This document shows, piece by piece, positions 8,831 to 17,673 of a DNA stretch of 33,352 nt. How positions within the stretch are numbered: the first letter of the stretch is position 1; the number at the start of each line of letters is the position of its first letter. The notes under the pieces were generated by a model. The model saw only the letters and a program-made list of their open reading frames with translations, did no database searches and was not told where the DNA came from. The position numbers and the translations under genes were made by a program. This DNA comes from Planctomycetaceae bacterium (GTDB lineage: Bacteria > Planctomycetota > Planctomycetia > Pirellulales > Pirellulaceae). The stretch covers positions 1 through 33,352 of the forward strand of contig PBSM01000129.1 of the NCBI GenBank assembly GCA_002726245.1, in the 5' to 3' direction.

Positions 8831-8902
8831 TTACCGGTCGTAGGACGGACGCCCTCGTCCGTCATCTGGTTGGACGGACGAGGGCGTCCATGCTACTGGT
8901 AA
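8831..8902. repeat. GC-rich inverted repeat (17-bp perfect core)
   Basis: The sequence ggacgccctcgtccgtc at 8847-8863 has an exact reverse complement at 8873-8889, with a 9-base loop. Imperfect pairing extends outward to ttacc (8831) and ggtaa (8902). It lies just downstream of the alpha/beta hydrolase stop and may serve as a transcript-end stabiliser, but there is no T-run. The arms also have partial self-complementarity (gacgga/tccgtc). Confidence 0.8.
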
Positions 8903-9017
8903 ATTCATTCCCGCCGCTCGCCTTGCTGGAGCCGACTCGAACGGGGTTCGTTAGATGCTCGAAATCGGATGCTGCACGTAGACTGCCGCATCAAGACACT
9001 TCTCACGGAGCAAGCCA

Positions 9018-9344
9018 ATGAATCGTCTTTCGATGAACCTCCAACGGCCGTTCGCGATTTCGACGCGACGGCCGCATTTCGCGGAAGCCCAACCCCCGCT
9101 GGTCGCAGAACACAACTACGGCTCTTCGGCAAGCAGTGAATTAGAATGCGAAGAGGGCTGCTTTTTCCAGTGTTTCGGCACGAGACTCTTCAGAGGTCCC
9201 ATTGGCACGCGATGTGCAACTTTATTACATCGGAACGAGCAAGAGAAAAGGCGACTGGTTGGAGACTCCTCCCCTTCCAGAGGCAGGAGTCACTCGTTCT
9301 CCGATGATGGGTTATATGTCGGCAAGGCACTTTATTCAGACTGA
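9018..9344 (+). CDS. doubtful 108-codon ORF ahead of an orphan terminator
   Basis: This is the longest ATG frame on the plus strand in the 728-base gap between the hydrolase and the FHA gene, and its stop is about 35 bases before a convincing intrinsic terminator. The predicted product is rich in Arg, Ser and Gly with no clear hydrophobic core, domain or recognised family, and no good Shine-Dalgarno site precedes it. The transcript may instead be a small non-coding RNA, or the region may be gene debris. The terminator is the only firm element here. Confidence 0.22.
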   Translation: MNRLSMNLQRPFAISTRRPHFAEAQPPLVAEHNYGSSASSELECEEGCFFQCFGTRLFRGPIGTRCATLLHRNEQEKRRLVGDSSPSRGRSHSFSDDGLYVGKALYSD

Positions 9345-9378
9345 CTCTTTCGTACAACCGTTCGAGTGACTGGACATG

Positions 9379-9416
9379 GGAACGCTTGGCTCGCCGCGGC
9401 CAAGCGTTCCTTTTTT
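9379..9416 (+). terminator. intrinsic terminator
   Basis: A perfect 12-bp stem (ggaacgcttggc at 9379-9390 and its complement at 9399-9410) with an 8-base loop is followed directly by six T residues. The orientation ends a rightward transcript. The nearest confident rightward gene, the alpha/beta hydrolase, stops about 575 bases earlier, so the terminator probably ends an unrecognised transcript from 8.9-9.37 kb. Confidence 0.85.
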
Positions 9417-9531
9417 GCTGCCGCACATTCCCGTCGATTCTACAGTTCCTCGGCAGATCCTTGCCGAACGAACGCCGATTCTTTACTGTAAGCGGTGCAT
9501 CGACACTCGTCCCCCAACTTGAGTAAACACC

Positions 9532-9990
9532 ATGGTGGAGGTCTCCTTCTCGGCCGATTCGGTGACAGAGAGCTTCGTCGCCGAAGCGTTCCTCGTGGCG
9601 CGCGAGGCGGGTGTGTGGCGAGATATCTTTCGATTGCCTTCCGGAGCGGTGACGACGGTCGGACGCGATCCGACGAACCGCATCATCCTGCGCGACGAGA
9701 AGTGCAGTTGCCAGCACTGCGACATCTATCAGGAAGGCGGTCGGTGGCAGATTCGTGATTTGAGCAGTCGCAACGGTACTCGCGTGAACGGTGAACGGAT
9801 TACCGATACCGTCCCAATCAAAGAGGGCGATGCAGTTCGCATCGGCAACGTTGAATTGCTGTTCACGCGGGACATTTCTCAGCCACTCGACGAAGCTGGC
9901 CGCCAAACGCATTCCGACACGGATGACTTTGAGATCGACGAGGATTCGGCGGGGCCGCGGATTTTGGAGAGGAAGTCTCATAGTGGTTAG
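9532..9990 (+). CDS. FHA-domain protein, N-terminal piece of a split FHA-GAF-sigma54 activator
   Basis: The 152-residue frame holds one forkhead-associated domain (about residues 28-122), which binds phosphothreonine peptides. Visible motifs are the GRDP loop (VGRDPTNRIIL), SCQHC in the place of the SxxH segment, and LSSRNGTRVNG containing the conserved NG. The frame stops at a single TAG (9988-9990), after which exactly the same frame continues as LTESSLSDGAAEGDLRGTFA into a GAF domain. That suggests the protein was once one FHA-GAF-AAA+ regulator and that TAG replaced a sense codon such as TAC. As it stands it could be a free FHA adaptor. Confidence 0.75.
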   Translation: MVEVSFSADSVTESFVAEAFLVAREAGVWRDIFRLPSGAVTTVGRDPTNRIILRDEKCSCQHCDIYQEGGRWQIRDLSSRNGTRVNGERITDTVPIKEGDAVRIGNVELLFTRDISQPLDEAGRQTHSDTDDFEIDEDSAGPRILERKSHSG

Positions 9991-10005
9991 CTGACTGAGA
10001 GCAGT

Positions 10006-10524
10006 TTGTCGGACGGTGCAGCGGAAGGTGACTTGCGCGGAACCTTCGCGAAGTTATACCGATTGGTCGTCCAGATGGTGGGTTCCACCTCAGTCCGCGC
10101 GCTGTCGGAAACCGTCCTCGATGCGTTGTTGGAGTCGGTCAATGGCGACATCGGCGCCGTTTTGTTGTTTCCTCACGATGCCGAGGATCGCACCGCACCC
10201 GGCGATTTGCGGATCATTTCGTATCGTGCGCCCGACGACATGTCTTATCAGAAGGTGTCGAGGAAGTTGTCGCGGCTCGCGCTTTCGGAAAGTGAGGCGA
10301 TTCTGGGCCTGGACATCAGCCAACCTTCCGGCGAAAGCGAGTTTCAGACGCTGAGCGACATGCACGCGCAAAGCGTGATCTGCGCTCCGGTTCGCTACGG
10401 AGACATGATTCTCGGGTTTACTGCATCTGTACTCGATGGATTCGTCGAAGACTCTGGATGTGGACGCGCTGGAGTACACGCTGGCCGTTGCCGATCAATT
10501 CGCCATCACATTGGATGCACTTAG
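10006..10524 (+). pseudogene. GAF-domain piece of the split sigma54 activator
   Basis: This frame is the direct continuation of the FHA frame after the TAG. It shows a GAF sensor pattern: VRALSETVLDALLESVNGDI, GAVLLFPHD, LRIISYRAP, then the hydrophobic stretch [16 protein letters not shown] ending near 10422. Beyond that point the frame becomes arginine- and cysteine-rich nonsense, while the +1 frame reads [22 protein letters not shown], the expected end of a GAF domain. A single-base indel near ctcgggttt (10416-10424) therefore breaks the gene. GAF domains usually bind small ligands and gate AAA+ output. The TTG at 10006 is an unlikely start, so this piece is probably not made on its own. 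Confidence 0.7.
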
Positions 10525-11560
10525 CCAAAAGGATCTTCTTACGGGCGAATTGGCGCGAGCTACGGATCAGAATCGCTCCCTCAAACGGCTGCTGGAAATC
10601 GAGAGCGATCTGATCGGCGATAGCCCGGCCATGCAAACGCTTCGCGACACGATTGGGCGTGTCGCCTCTTCCGATGCGACGGCGTTAGTACGCGGTAAAA
10701 GTGGCGTTGGCAAAGAGTTGGTTGCCGCGGCGATCCACTTCAACAGCAACCGTCGCGATGGCCCCTTCGTTTGTCTGAACTGTGCGGCCCTCACGGAGAG
10801 TTTGCTGGAAAGCGAACTGTTCGGTCACGAACGCGGTTCGTTCACGGGCGCGACAGGCAAGAAGATTGGCAAGTTCGAACAGGCCGACGGCGGGACATTG
10901 TTCTTGGATGAGGTTGGTGAGATGCCGCGATCCATTCAAGCGAAGTTCTTGCGCGTGCTGGAAGGACACCCATTCGAACGGGTCGGTGGCAACGTCGATA
11001 TCAAAGTCGATGTGCGCGTTGTGGCGGCGACGAATCGTGATCTCGAAGGCGCTGTCGAAGAGAGTACGTTTCGCAAAGATCTCTTCTTTCGGCTGCAAAT
11101 CCTCGAACTGCAAGTGCCGGCATTGCGCGAACACGCCGCTGATATCCCCGCTTTGGCGAGCTACTTTCTCGTGCGATGCTGCCAGCGAATCGGACACCCG
11201 CAGCTTAAACTCTCCGGCGAGGCGTTGAATCGATTGGCGAACCACGACTGGCCGGGGAACGTCCGTGAGCTGCGAAATGTGATCGAGCGAGCAGTCGTGC
11301 TTTCCGATGGACCGCGGATCCTGGAGCAAGACATCCGTCTGATATCGACATCCGAACCGAAGGCCTGGCTCGCGGAAGACCCCATGCTGAGCTACCAAGC
11401 GGTTCCGATCGAGGATCTCGAACGCGACCACATAGCGAAGACGCTGAATTGGACGAACTGGAACAAACGCGAAGCGTCGCGAGTGCTCGGCATCAATCGT
11501 TCGACCCTGGATCGGAAACTGGAGCGATACGGAATCCACCCGCCGCAGTCGGAATCGTAG
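10436..11560 (+). CDS. sigma54-dependent transcriptional activator, AAA+ and Fis-type HTH part
   Basis: From ATG 10436 the 374-residue product keeps the end of the GAF domain, the complete AAA+ sigma54-interaction module and a C-terminal helix-turn-helix. Seen motifs are Walker A GKSGVGKE (from residue 87), [15 protein letters not shown] where the sigma54-contact loop is GSFTGA instead of the usual GAFTGA, Walker [24 protein letters not shown], the arginine-finger region [10 protein letters not shown], the sensor II segment [18 protein letters not shown], and the Fis-like [23 protein letters not shown]. It hydrolyses ATP to open RNAP-sigma54 promoters. The N-terminal sensor is cut off by the frameshift, so if translated alone it could be constitutively active. 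Its last 68 bases overlap the end of the opposed zinc-ribbon gene. Confidence 0.85.
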   Translation: MDSSKTLDVDALEYTLAVADQFAITLDALSQKDLLTGELARATDQNRSLKRLLEIESDLIGDSPAMQTLRDTIGRVASSDATALVRGKSGVGKELVAAAIHFNSNRRDGPFVCLNCAALTESLLESELFGHERGSFTGATGKKIGKFEQADGGTLFLDEVGEMPRSIQAKFLRVLEGHPFERVGGNVDIKVDVRVVAATNRDLEGAVEESTFRKDLFFRLQILELQVPALREHAADIPALASYFLVRCCQRIGHPQLKLSGEALNRLANHDWPGNVRELRNVIERAVVLSDGPRILEQDIRLISTSEPKAWLAEDPMLSYQAVPIEDLERDHIAKTLNWTNWNKREASRVLGINRSTLDRKLERYGIHPPQSES

Positions 11561-13745
11561 TTCCCAACGCCGCGCCGGCTGCCTCTTGCTCGGCGAGCCA
11601 CTTCTCTAGTCGCACATGCTGCGATTGGGACATGGAGGCCAAGAGACACTTGGTGTTTGGATCAACTGTCAGCAGGTTATCACCTCCGAAGTCGCGGAAG
11701 TCGCCATTGCCGATCGCTTTGTGGATGGCATCGATCACATCCTCTCCGCTGTTCTTGTCGAGTAACGTGCCGATGCGATAGAACTCAACTTCCAGGCGTG
11801 CATCGAACGCCTCCTGCGTCGTGATCTGTAACACCGACTCGCTGACAACACGATAGGTCAGGTCCATGGGTTTGAGCAGTTTGGCGAGCGCGTCGCCGAG
11901 CGGTTCGCCGGCTGTAGCAAAAGCGACCTCGGCGTCCGGATTCCAGTCCGCTTCAGCTAGTGTTCGCCAATCGATAAGGATGTGAAGGCGAGCCGCCTCC
12001 GAGATCCGATCGACGATTCGTTGGAAAGACGCCGGCCGGATGTACGTCAAGGAGATCGGTTGTGCAAGCTTTGACTTCGCTCGAGCCGTCCGAGTATCAA
12101 GGCGAAAAGTGGACGGAGCATATTGTCCTCCAATCGGTAGCCCACTCGCGACGCGCATCTTCTGACAGAACGCAAGCACCTCGAAGAGTACAGGCTCCTC
12201 TTGTTCCATCACCAACGTAGCCCCCTCGTAGCTGAGCGAGCCGTTTCCGCCGCGCCGTGTCCAACTGTCTGGCTCGACCAGATCCATGATCATCTCGCCC
12301 AGCCGTTGCAACTCCTGCGTGTCGTCTCCCACAAGATCGTGAACTTTGAAGGTCACCGTTCGCAAGCCGGTCTCGTTCTTGGGACGACGCGTTACAAATA
12401 GCTGGGCGCTTTCGATGCGATAGTACAAACCCAACGGCGTAAGAGCCTCCGTCAAGACCTCGGCCACGGTCAAGTTGGACGCTTCGACGGTGATGCGCGT
12501 GACTGGCGTGAGTTTCGACCAGATCAAGCTCTCCGGATCGAGGGTGACCGGGATCGTGCTGTAGTCAGAGATGAATCGCAAGCACTTTGTCAGCGGGATC
12601 TCTTTGAATTCGATTGCCAAAATCGGATCTCGCAATCTGGCATCGACATCGACGACGCGAGCACCTGGCCTGGACAACGCTTCCGCTTCATCGGAGGCAT
12701 CGCCATCAGGCGTGACCTCCGGATCGAGCTCTGCCGCTTCCATTTCGCTGGACGCTGCGGCCAGTGGATCCAGCAGAGCACCGAAGTCACGAAGTGTGTC
12801 GGCAACCAAACCCGTTGCACCGGACGCGGAGTTGGTCGCGTCATCGGGGATGGGCGTCAGGCCGGGCGGAGTTTCGATCGGCTCTTCGGTTGGTGTCGGC
12901 TCGGGTGTCCCTACCTCCTCGACCGTGTTGCCCGTTTGCTCTGTATCGTTTTCGGTTGGTTCGTCTGGTAGATCCGGACCCGCGGGGGCTGGTTCCGAGC
13001 CAACACGAGATTCGAGTGGTGATCCGTTCGAAGTGGGCTCGTCTGGAGTAGCTGCGGATTCCACCGTCGATGCAGGCTCGCTTGTTACTTCATTTGGTTG
13101 GTCGGATGTGCGGTCTGCGCCTGTTGGTTCAACCAACTCCGGACCAACTTGTGCGATCACAGGCGATGGTGGTTGGACTGGCGGATCAGAATCGCCACGA
13201 CCGTTGAACAGGAAGAAAGTGGTGAGGGCCAAGGCGATGCCAACGATCACTACGATTCCAGTTAACGCTCTGTTCTTCCACGCGGCAGCCGTTGGTGACG
13301 TCCAATCAGCATTCGGCAAGAGCGGCCGCTCGGGAAGCGAATCGGCCTCGTAGTCCGCTGGCGACTCGTCCTCGATCCGGTCTGAGTCATCTTCATCGGG
13401 CGAGAAGGCTCGCGGCGGCGGCTCGGATGGTTCGGCACCTTGCACCGAGATGTCTTCGACGGTGTCAGCAAACTCCGATGGATCTTGAGCCGGTGGCTCG
13501 TGTGTTGGAGTGGGCTGGTCGAATAGGCTCGCCGTATCGGCAAAGTCAGAAGCGGGTTCGACCGCCGACGGAGCCTGTTCGGTGACGGGCGCAGCGGGCT
13601 CGGTCTCCGTCGGTTCCGGAGAGGGCGGCTCGACGAGCACCATGCTGCCACACTTCGGGCAAGTCAAGATCTGTCCGATCACAGACTCGTCGCGCACCCT
13701 TAGACGAGCTTGACAAGTCGTGCAGGCAATTGAGAACGGTTCCAC
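11493..13745 (-). CDS. zinc-ribbon, single-span membrane protein with STN/secretin-N-like domains
   Basis: The 750-residue protein starts at GTG 13745 (Shine-Dalgarno ggag 6 bases upstream). Residues 8-32 carry a CxxC-x17-CxxC zinc ribbon of the kind found at the start of many planctomycete membrane proteins. Residues ~40-145 are Pro/Glu/Asp-rich and probably disordered, a transmembrane helix lies at ~161-180, and another long Pro/Glu/Thr-rich linker reaches ~390. The C-terminal half has two stretches resembling the STN or secretin N-domain: [20 protein letters not shown] with [18 protein letters not shown], and [20 protein letters not shown] with [20 protein letters not shown]. No secretin pore domain follows. 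It lies 51 bases downstream of the pseudokinase gene and is probably co-expressed. Function unknown. Confidence 0.65.
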   Translation of the reverse strand: MEPFSIACTTCQARLRVRDESVIGQILTCPKCGSMVLVEPPSPEPTETEPAAPVTEQAPSAVEPASDFADTASLFDQPTPTHEPPAQDPSEFADTVEDISVQGAEPSEPPPRAFSPDEDDSDRIEDESPADYEADSLPERPLLPNADWTSPTAAAWKNRALTGIVVIVGIALALTTFFLFNGRGDSDPPVQPPSPVIAQVGPELVEPTGADRTSDQPNEVTSEPASTVESAATPDEPTSNGSPLESRVGSEPAPAGPDLPDEPTENDTEQTGNTVEEVGTPEPTPTEEPIETPPGLTPIPDDATNSASGATGLVADTLRDFGALLDPLAAASSEMEAAELDPEVTPDGDASDEAEALSRPGARVVDVDARLRDPILAIEFKEIPLTKCLRFISDYSTIPVTLDPESLIWSKLTPVTRITVEASNLTVAEVLTEALTPLGLYYRIESAQLFVTRRPKNETGLRTVTFKVHDLVGDDTQELQRLGEMIMDLVEPDSWTRRGGNGSLSYEGATLVMEQEEPVLFEVLAFCQKMRVASGLPIGGQYAPSTFRLDTRTARAKSKLAQPISLTYIRPASFQRIVDRISEAARLHILIDWRTLAEADWNPDAEVAFATAGEPLGDALAKLLKPMDLTYRVVSESVLQITTQEAFDARLEVEFYRIGTLLDKNSGEDVIDAIHKAIGNGDFRDFGGDNLLTVDPNTKCLLASMSQSQHVRLEKWLAEQEAAGAALGTTIPTAAGGFRIAPVSDPGSND

Positions 13746-13796
13746 TTGAACTCCGCTTCTGGCTCGCCACCTGGTCCCTCTATTCTATGCAATCGG

Positions 13797-16688
13797 CTAC
13801 TTCGGACGGAAGACTTCAGGCAGCGTATATTTCCCTTCGGCGGACGTGCGGGTCGTGATCAAGATAATCTTGTTAGAAGGGTTGGCTGGGTCGGGAGCCA
13901 CGACCCAAATCAGCTTTTGGTCGGTTTCCGAGGGATCTTTGACCGTTGTGATGGGATTCGCTTTCCGCACCATCGACGTCAGGACGTCGCCCAGTTTGGC
14001 ATTCTGCATGTCAAACTCGTTGATTCGCTGGTTCTTCGTAATTCCTTCGAGTTGCAAGTGAGTGCCCATGATCGTCACTTTGAACTCGAAGGGGAGGCTC
14101 TTGAACGTGTCCGCGACCGTTGCTTCCAGCTCCTGCATGGCCAGGACCATGTCATTGCTACCGAAAGCCAAACTGATGGGGCGATCGACTAATTCTTCGA
14201 TTGTCTTGGGGCCAGCCGGGGCGGGCGCAGCGACGGCTATCGATCCACCGCCCGGATTCAGAGCGATCAGCATCTCGCCGGCAACCGCCAGATTGGAAGC
14301 GGCAACGCCCGGAAGCGCGCTGTTGATCACAGCATGATCCAGATCGACGCCGCTGCGAGTCTGTGCCGACCACTCGTAGATCATGTCCCGAAGTCGCCCT
14401 TTAATCTTCGCCCAATAAGCCGGCGGGTTGACGGTGACCAAGTAATCTTCAATCGCTTGCGGGATGCTATCGACTCGCGTCCGCAAGTCTACCGCCAGCG
14501 TTTGCGAGTCGGTGGTGATGTCGTTCAGCGCACGGAACTCAAAGTAAAACGGCTCGCCAAAGTGCAGGCTGACCAGGCCCGCCTTCACGCCATTGCCGAA
14601 GAACCAATCGAGCTGTTCGCCTGCTCGCGCTCGTTGCCCGGCAAACAACAAGCTGCCGTCGGTGTGAAAGAAATTGCGGTCGAAAACGATGCTAACGTGC
14701 CGTTCGTCATCGGAAGCGTTGAGCAACCGCCCAAGATCTCGACTCGGCGGCGGAGTCTGTCCTTCGACCAGCGCGCGGATCTCAGGTTCGAGCGGCCCCA
14801 TCACGAAAACTTGATCGCCGCCGTCAGTCGGAATGTAATACGCTGTATTGCCCTTCTGATAGACCGATGAAAGTCCTTCGACCGGCGACGGATTCCCCCA
14901 CTTGGACAACATTGCATCGCGCCCGGCGGGGCTGGTGAGTTGCACGATAGAGCAGGCTTTGGGGAACTGTCCGTCGTTCGGATGAAGGGTTAGGATCAAC
15001 CGATCAATATCATTCAGCGTAACGCCAGCCGCAGCTTCCCATGCCGCTCGAGCCGTCGTGAAATCCGGACCGAGTGCGGTTAAGACCCGTTCGCCCTCCT
15101 GTTCCATAAGCATTTTCGCCGGCCGCAGAATCATTATGATGCGAGCCCCGCTCGGCAGGTATTGCGGCTTGATCGGCTGACCTGTCGTTGGTGACGCCCA
15201 CAGGAGCGTCCCATCATCGTCAACCACCATCGGTCCCCCGGACTCGCCATCCTCGGCCGGCTGCTCGACGACATCTGGCGTCGTATCTGTCACGGTTTGA
15301 TCCGTCGCGTCGGCCACAACAGGCTTTTCTTCGGCTGCGCCACCGCCTCCCATGTTCGATAACACGATAGCACCGATGATCAGCAGGATCGCCGCGACTC
15401 CGACGGCCGAAGCGAACATGATGATGTTGTTTTTCTGACGAGCCTTCGCGCGGGCTTGTTGTGCGGCGGTGAAACTAGTGCCGCCAAACTTTCGCTTCTT
15501 GCTAGTAACGACAGGACCTTGCGCCTTCACAACAGGAGCTGCGGGAGCTGCCGGTCTCGCTTGGACGACAGGTTGGGCGACTGCGACGGGTGCCGCAGCC
15601 ACGGCAGCCGTTGCTTGCTGCTGTGCTAACGCAGTTTCAAACGCTTGCTGGGTCGCGGGCGGTGCGGTCGGTTGATAGTTCGCTTGGGCGGCTCCCACAA
15701 GCTGCCCGAGTGTTTGCGCGACATCAGCCGCTTGCTGATAACGCACTTGCGGATTCTTCGCCATCATATAGGCGACGGCCTGGGCAACGGCTTGAGGAGC
15801 GCCAACAGCGTCCAACGGCTGGATCGCTTCAGCGCCATGCCGCTGCATTTTCTCTTCGAGCGTTCCTCCCGCGAAGGGCGGCCGGCCGGCGATCAACTCG
15901 TACAGCGAGCATCCCACGGCATAGATGTCGGTCAACTGGTCGGGAGCCTTACCGGCGTGCAAAAACTCCGGCGCGAGATACTCTGCTCGGGCAAGTAGCT
16001 CGCCGTTCGAGTCGGCCTGGGTGAAGTTCGGTGCGGCTGCGGGAACATCAGGCTCGGCCAAGACCTTCACGTTGCCGTTGGACTCCAGCCAAAAGTTGTG
16101 CGGACGCGGATCGGAGTGTGGGCGGCCGGCTTGATGCAAATGACTAAGCCCGTTCACGGCGAGTTGAGCCACGCGACAAGCCTCGTCGGCGGGCAACGCA
16201 CCGGATTGGAGCCGCTCGGCTAGTGTTTGACCTCGTAGATCCTCCATGACCAGAAACTTGTACGATCCGAGATTGACCGGCTCGTAGCAGTGCACAAGAT
16301 TGGGATGCGCAGTGAGAGGCGCACAAGCGACGATGTGTTGCCAAAGGGCAGCGTCTTGCGAAGCTGCCCCTTTAAGGAACTTCAGCGTGACGGGGTAGTT
16401 CGTAGCAATGTGAACGGCTCGGAACCAGCCGCCTAACCGTCCGGCGTCGATCCGGTCGTAGACCTTGTAGTTGCCATAAGAGAAGGGGCCCGGCCGGCCC
16501 GCCAGTAGCACCTTCGCTTGATAGCGACTGATGACATTCTGTGCGATCAGCCACTTGGCCAGCGTCTGAACCTCGGTCGAAGCGCCTTGCGACGTGCCGA
16601 AACTCGTGGCCAGTTGTTGACATTGTGCTTGCGTAAGGAGTTGACTTTCCAATGCCAACCGCCAGAAATCTGGAATGGAGACCGACAT
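13797..16688 (-). CDS. membrane-anchored Ser/Thr kinase-like protein, probable pseudokinase
   Basis: From ATG 16688 the product has 963 residues. An N-terminal module (1-70, ending VISRYQAKVLLAGRPGPF) is the one that precedes many planctomycete Ser/Thr kinases. The kinase fold spans ~75-335: the VTLKFLKG lysine (K103) is kept, the glycine loop is weak (DAGRLGGW), the HRDLKPxN segment reads HSDPRPHN (residues 191-198, Asp and Asn kept, Lys replaced by Arg), and DFG is replaced by AEP (211-213). YLAPEF and DIYAVGCSLYELIAGRPPF remain. Loss of DFG argues against normal catalysis. An Ala/Pro/Gln-rich linker, a transmembrane helix (~421-445) and a ~500-residue extracytoplasmic part follow. The last ~90 residues contain an STN-like stretch (INEFDMQNAKLGDVLTSMV). 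A 27-codon upstream extension to 16769 is possible but less protein-like. Confidence 0.75.
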   Translation of the reverse strand: MSVSIPDFWRLALESQLLTQAQCQQLATSFGTSQGASTEVQTLAKWLIAQNVISRYQAKVLLAGRPGPFSYGNYKVYDRIDAGRLGGWFRAVHIATNYPVTLKFLKGAASQDAALWQHIVACAPLTAHPNLVHCYEPVNLGSYKFLVMEDLRGQTLAERLQSGALPADEACRVAQLAVNGLSHLHQAGRPHSDPRPHNFWLESNGNVKVLAEPDVPAAAPNFTQADSNGELLARAEYLAPEFLHAGKAPDQLTDIYAVGCSLYELIAGRPPFAGGTLEEKMQRHGAEAIQPLDAVGAPQAVAQAVAYMMAKNPQVRYQQAADVAQTLGQLVGAAQANYQPTAPPATQQAFETALAQQQATAAVAAAPVAVAQPVVQARPAAPAAPVVKAQGPVVTSKKRKFGGTSFTAAQQARAKARQKNNIIMFASAVGVAAILLIIGAIVLSNMGGGGAAEEKPVVADATDQTVTDTTPDVVEQPAEDGESGGPMVVDDDGTLLWASPTTGQPIKPQYLPSGARIIMILRPAKMLMEQEGERVLTALGPDFTTARAAWEAAAGVTLNDIDRLILTLHPNDGQFPKACSIVQLTSPAGRDAMLSKWGNPSPVEGLSSVYQKGNTAYYIPTDGGDQVFVMGPLEPEIRALVEGQTPPPSRDLGRLLNASDDERHVSIVFDRNFFHTDGSLLFAGQRARAGEQLDWFFGNGVKAGLVSLHFGEPFYFEFRALNDITTDSQTLAVDLRTRVDSIPQAIEDYLVTVNPPAYWAKIKGRLRDMIYEWSAQTRSGVDLDHAVINSALPGVAASNLAVAGEMLIALNPGGGSIAVAAPAPAGPKTIEELVDRPISLAFGSNDMVLAMQELEATVADTFKSLPFEFKVTIMGTHLQLEGITKNQRINEFDMQNAKLGDVLTSMVRKANPITTVKDPSETDQKLIWVVAPDPANPSNKIILITTRTSAEGKYTLPEVFRPK

Positions 16689-16903
16689 GCTTCGGATCAC
16701 TCGCGAATCTGTTCCGGATGTATTCTGGGCACGCGGCATCTCCCTGGCCAACCGAGAATGCCGCGACACGACCTGTCAATCTACTAATCTAACGCGCGCA
16801 TGGCATTCCATGCAAAGGATCGTTCATGGGAGCGCGATACGTGCAGGCACACGACCCCAGGTAGCCCAACGAAACCGCTGATGGGAAGCAGCGGGATGCC
16901 TTG

Positions 16904-16931
16904 TTAGCGTTCTATTAGCGTCTTGTTAGCG
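16904..16931. promoter_or_regulatory. three TTAGCG direct repeats spaced exactly 11 bp
   Basis: The hexamer ttagcg occurs at 16904, 16915 and 16926, each about one helical turn apart, with partly conserved flanks (tgttagcgtt, tattagcgtc, tgttagcggt). It lies between the CDGSH gene and the pseudokinase gene, about 215 bases upstream of the latter's start. Helically phased repeats of this kind are typical of binding sites for response regulators or similar proteins. No regulator is identified. Confidence 0.4.
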
Positions 16932-16974
16932 GTTTCCTCTTCTCCAGTGAACAAGCGGCCAATTCTTGCTGCCG

Positions 16975-17190
16975 TCACTCACTGGGCGCCCGGGTGCAGT
17001 CTTCAAACCCAGCACTCTTGTGCGCGCCGTCACAGAAGGGCTTATTGGCGGAAGCTCCGCAGCGGCAGAGGGCGAAGTCGGGCTTGTCGGCGGCCAGAGG
17101 TAAGGCGTTCCCTTCGGCATCGAGCAGTTGGAAGCTGCCTTCCACCAGGAGAGGGCCGTTATCGCGGATGTTGATTTTGACGTCGGACAT
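16975..17190 (-). CDS. CDGSH iron-sulfur domain protein
   Basis: The 71-residue protein carries the CDGSH-type motif C-R-C-G-A-S-A-N-K-P-F-C-D-G-A-H (residues ~42-57): three cysteines and one histidine that bind a redox-active, acid-labile 2Fe-2S cluster in the mitoNEET family. Bacterial stand-alone forms of this length are common and probably handle electron or cluster transfer in the cytoplasm. The start is supported by an aaaggaa Shine-Dalgarno site just upstream of ATG 17190. A longer frame through the same region on this strand (to 17537) is in a different phase and has no domain. The gene is isolated, followed by the TTAGCG repeat cluster. Confidence 0.9.
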   Translation of the reverse strand: MSDVKINIRDNGPLLVEGSFQLLDAEGNALPLAADKPDFALCRCGASANKPFCDGAHKSAGFEDCTRAPSE

Positions 17191-17274
17191 AGAAGATTCC
17201 TTTTGTGAAAATGTGAGCCAAGTTTAGCGGACACCGCGGACGGTGTCGTTGATCGACATCGGCGATGATGCCCT

Positions 17275-17553
17275 TCAGATCGCTGACCGCGTCCACCAGT
17301 TAAGCTGTCGATTTTGCCTTCTAGGTTGTCGAATGATGCGGTTGCCGTGAGAACCCTCAGCAGGTAAGTCAAACAGGCAGGCGTCCCTTCGCAAGCGGCT
17401 GACGACCACGATTCCCAATTCCAAGAGTGTCCAGCAATGCAAGTCCCCGTAACGCAAGTCCCGCCCGGCGGTCGGGGATCTACAGACGAAACCCGCACAA
17501 ACAACAACAACCGGGCAAAGATGATGCCTTCCGGCATCGGTTGTTGGAATCAC
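17275..17553 (-). pseudogene. possible transposase remnant
   Basis: In the ~480-base gap between the CDGSH gene and the giant exported protein, a reverse-strand frame contains GIVVVSRLRRDACLFDLP (17362-17415). This resembles the strand following the second catalytic Asp of DDE transposases of the IS4/IS701 group (typically ...VSRLRxDAxLYDLP). The sequence on either side does not continue as a transposase in any frame, and no terminal inverted repeats were found, so only a decayed fragment is present. The identification rests on one short motif and is tentative. Nothing else was recognised in this gap. Confidence 0.4.
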
Positions 17554-17673
17554 CCGACAAGTTGCAACCGCGACTTGTTCAAGATCTCACGCAATAAGAC
17601 ACCATGGTGAGACGTGTTTTGCCTCGATCTTTGGGGGCGAGTCCGGTCAGCAGACGAGCCGTACAGCAGCATT

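Noticed and set aside
8831..8902. intrinsic terminator for the alpha/beta hydrolase
   Set aside because: Stable stem but no T-run on either side.
9190..9981. 263-codon minus-strand frame across the FHA gene
   Set aside because: Antisense to a recognisable FHA domain and crosses an intrinsic terminator; no family resemblance.
12571..13353. 260-codon Ser/Gly-rich plus-strand frame
   Set aside because: It is the complement of the Pro/Glu-rich linker of the zinc-ribbon protein; composition is an artefact.
16926..17537. 203-codon frame overlapping the CDGSH gene
   Set aside because: It covers the CDGSH gene in another phase and has no domain; the CDGSH frame has a ribosome site and the full motif.
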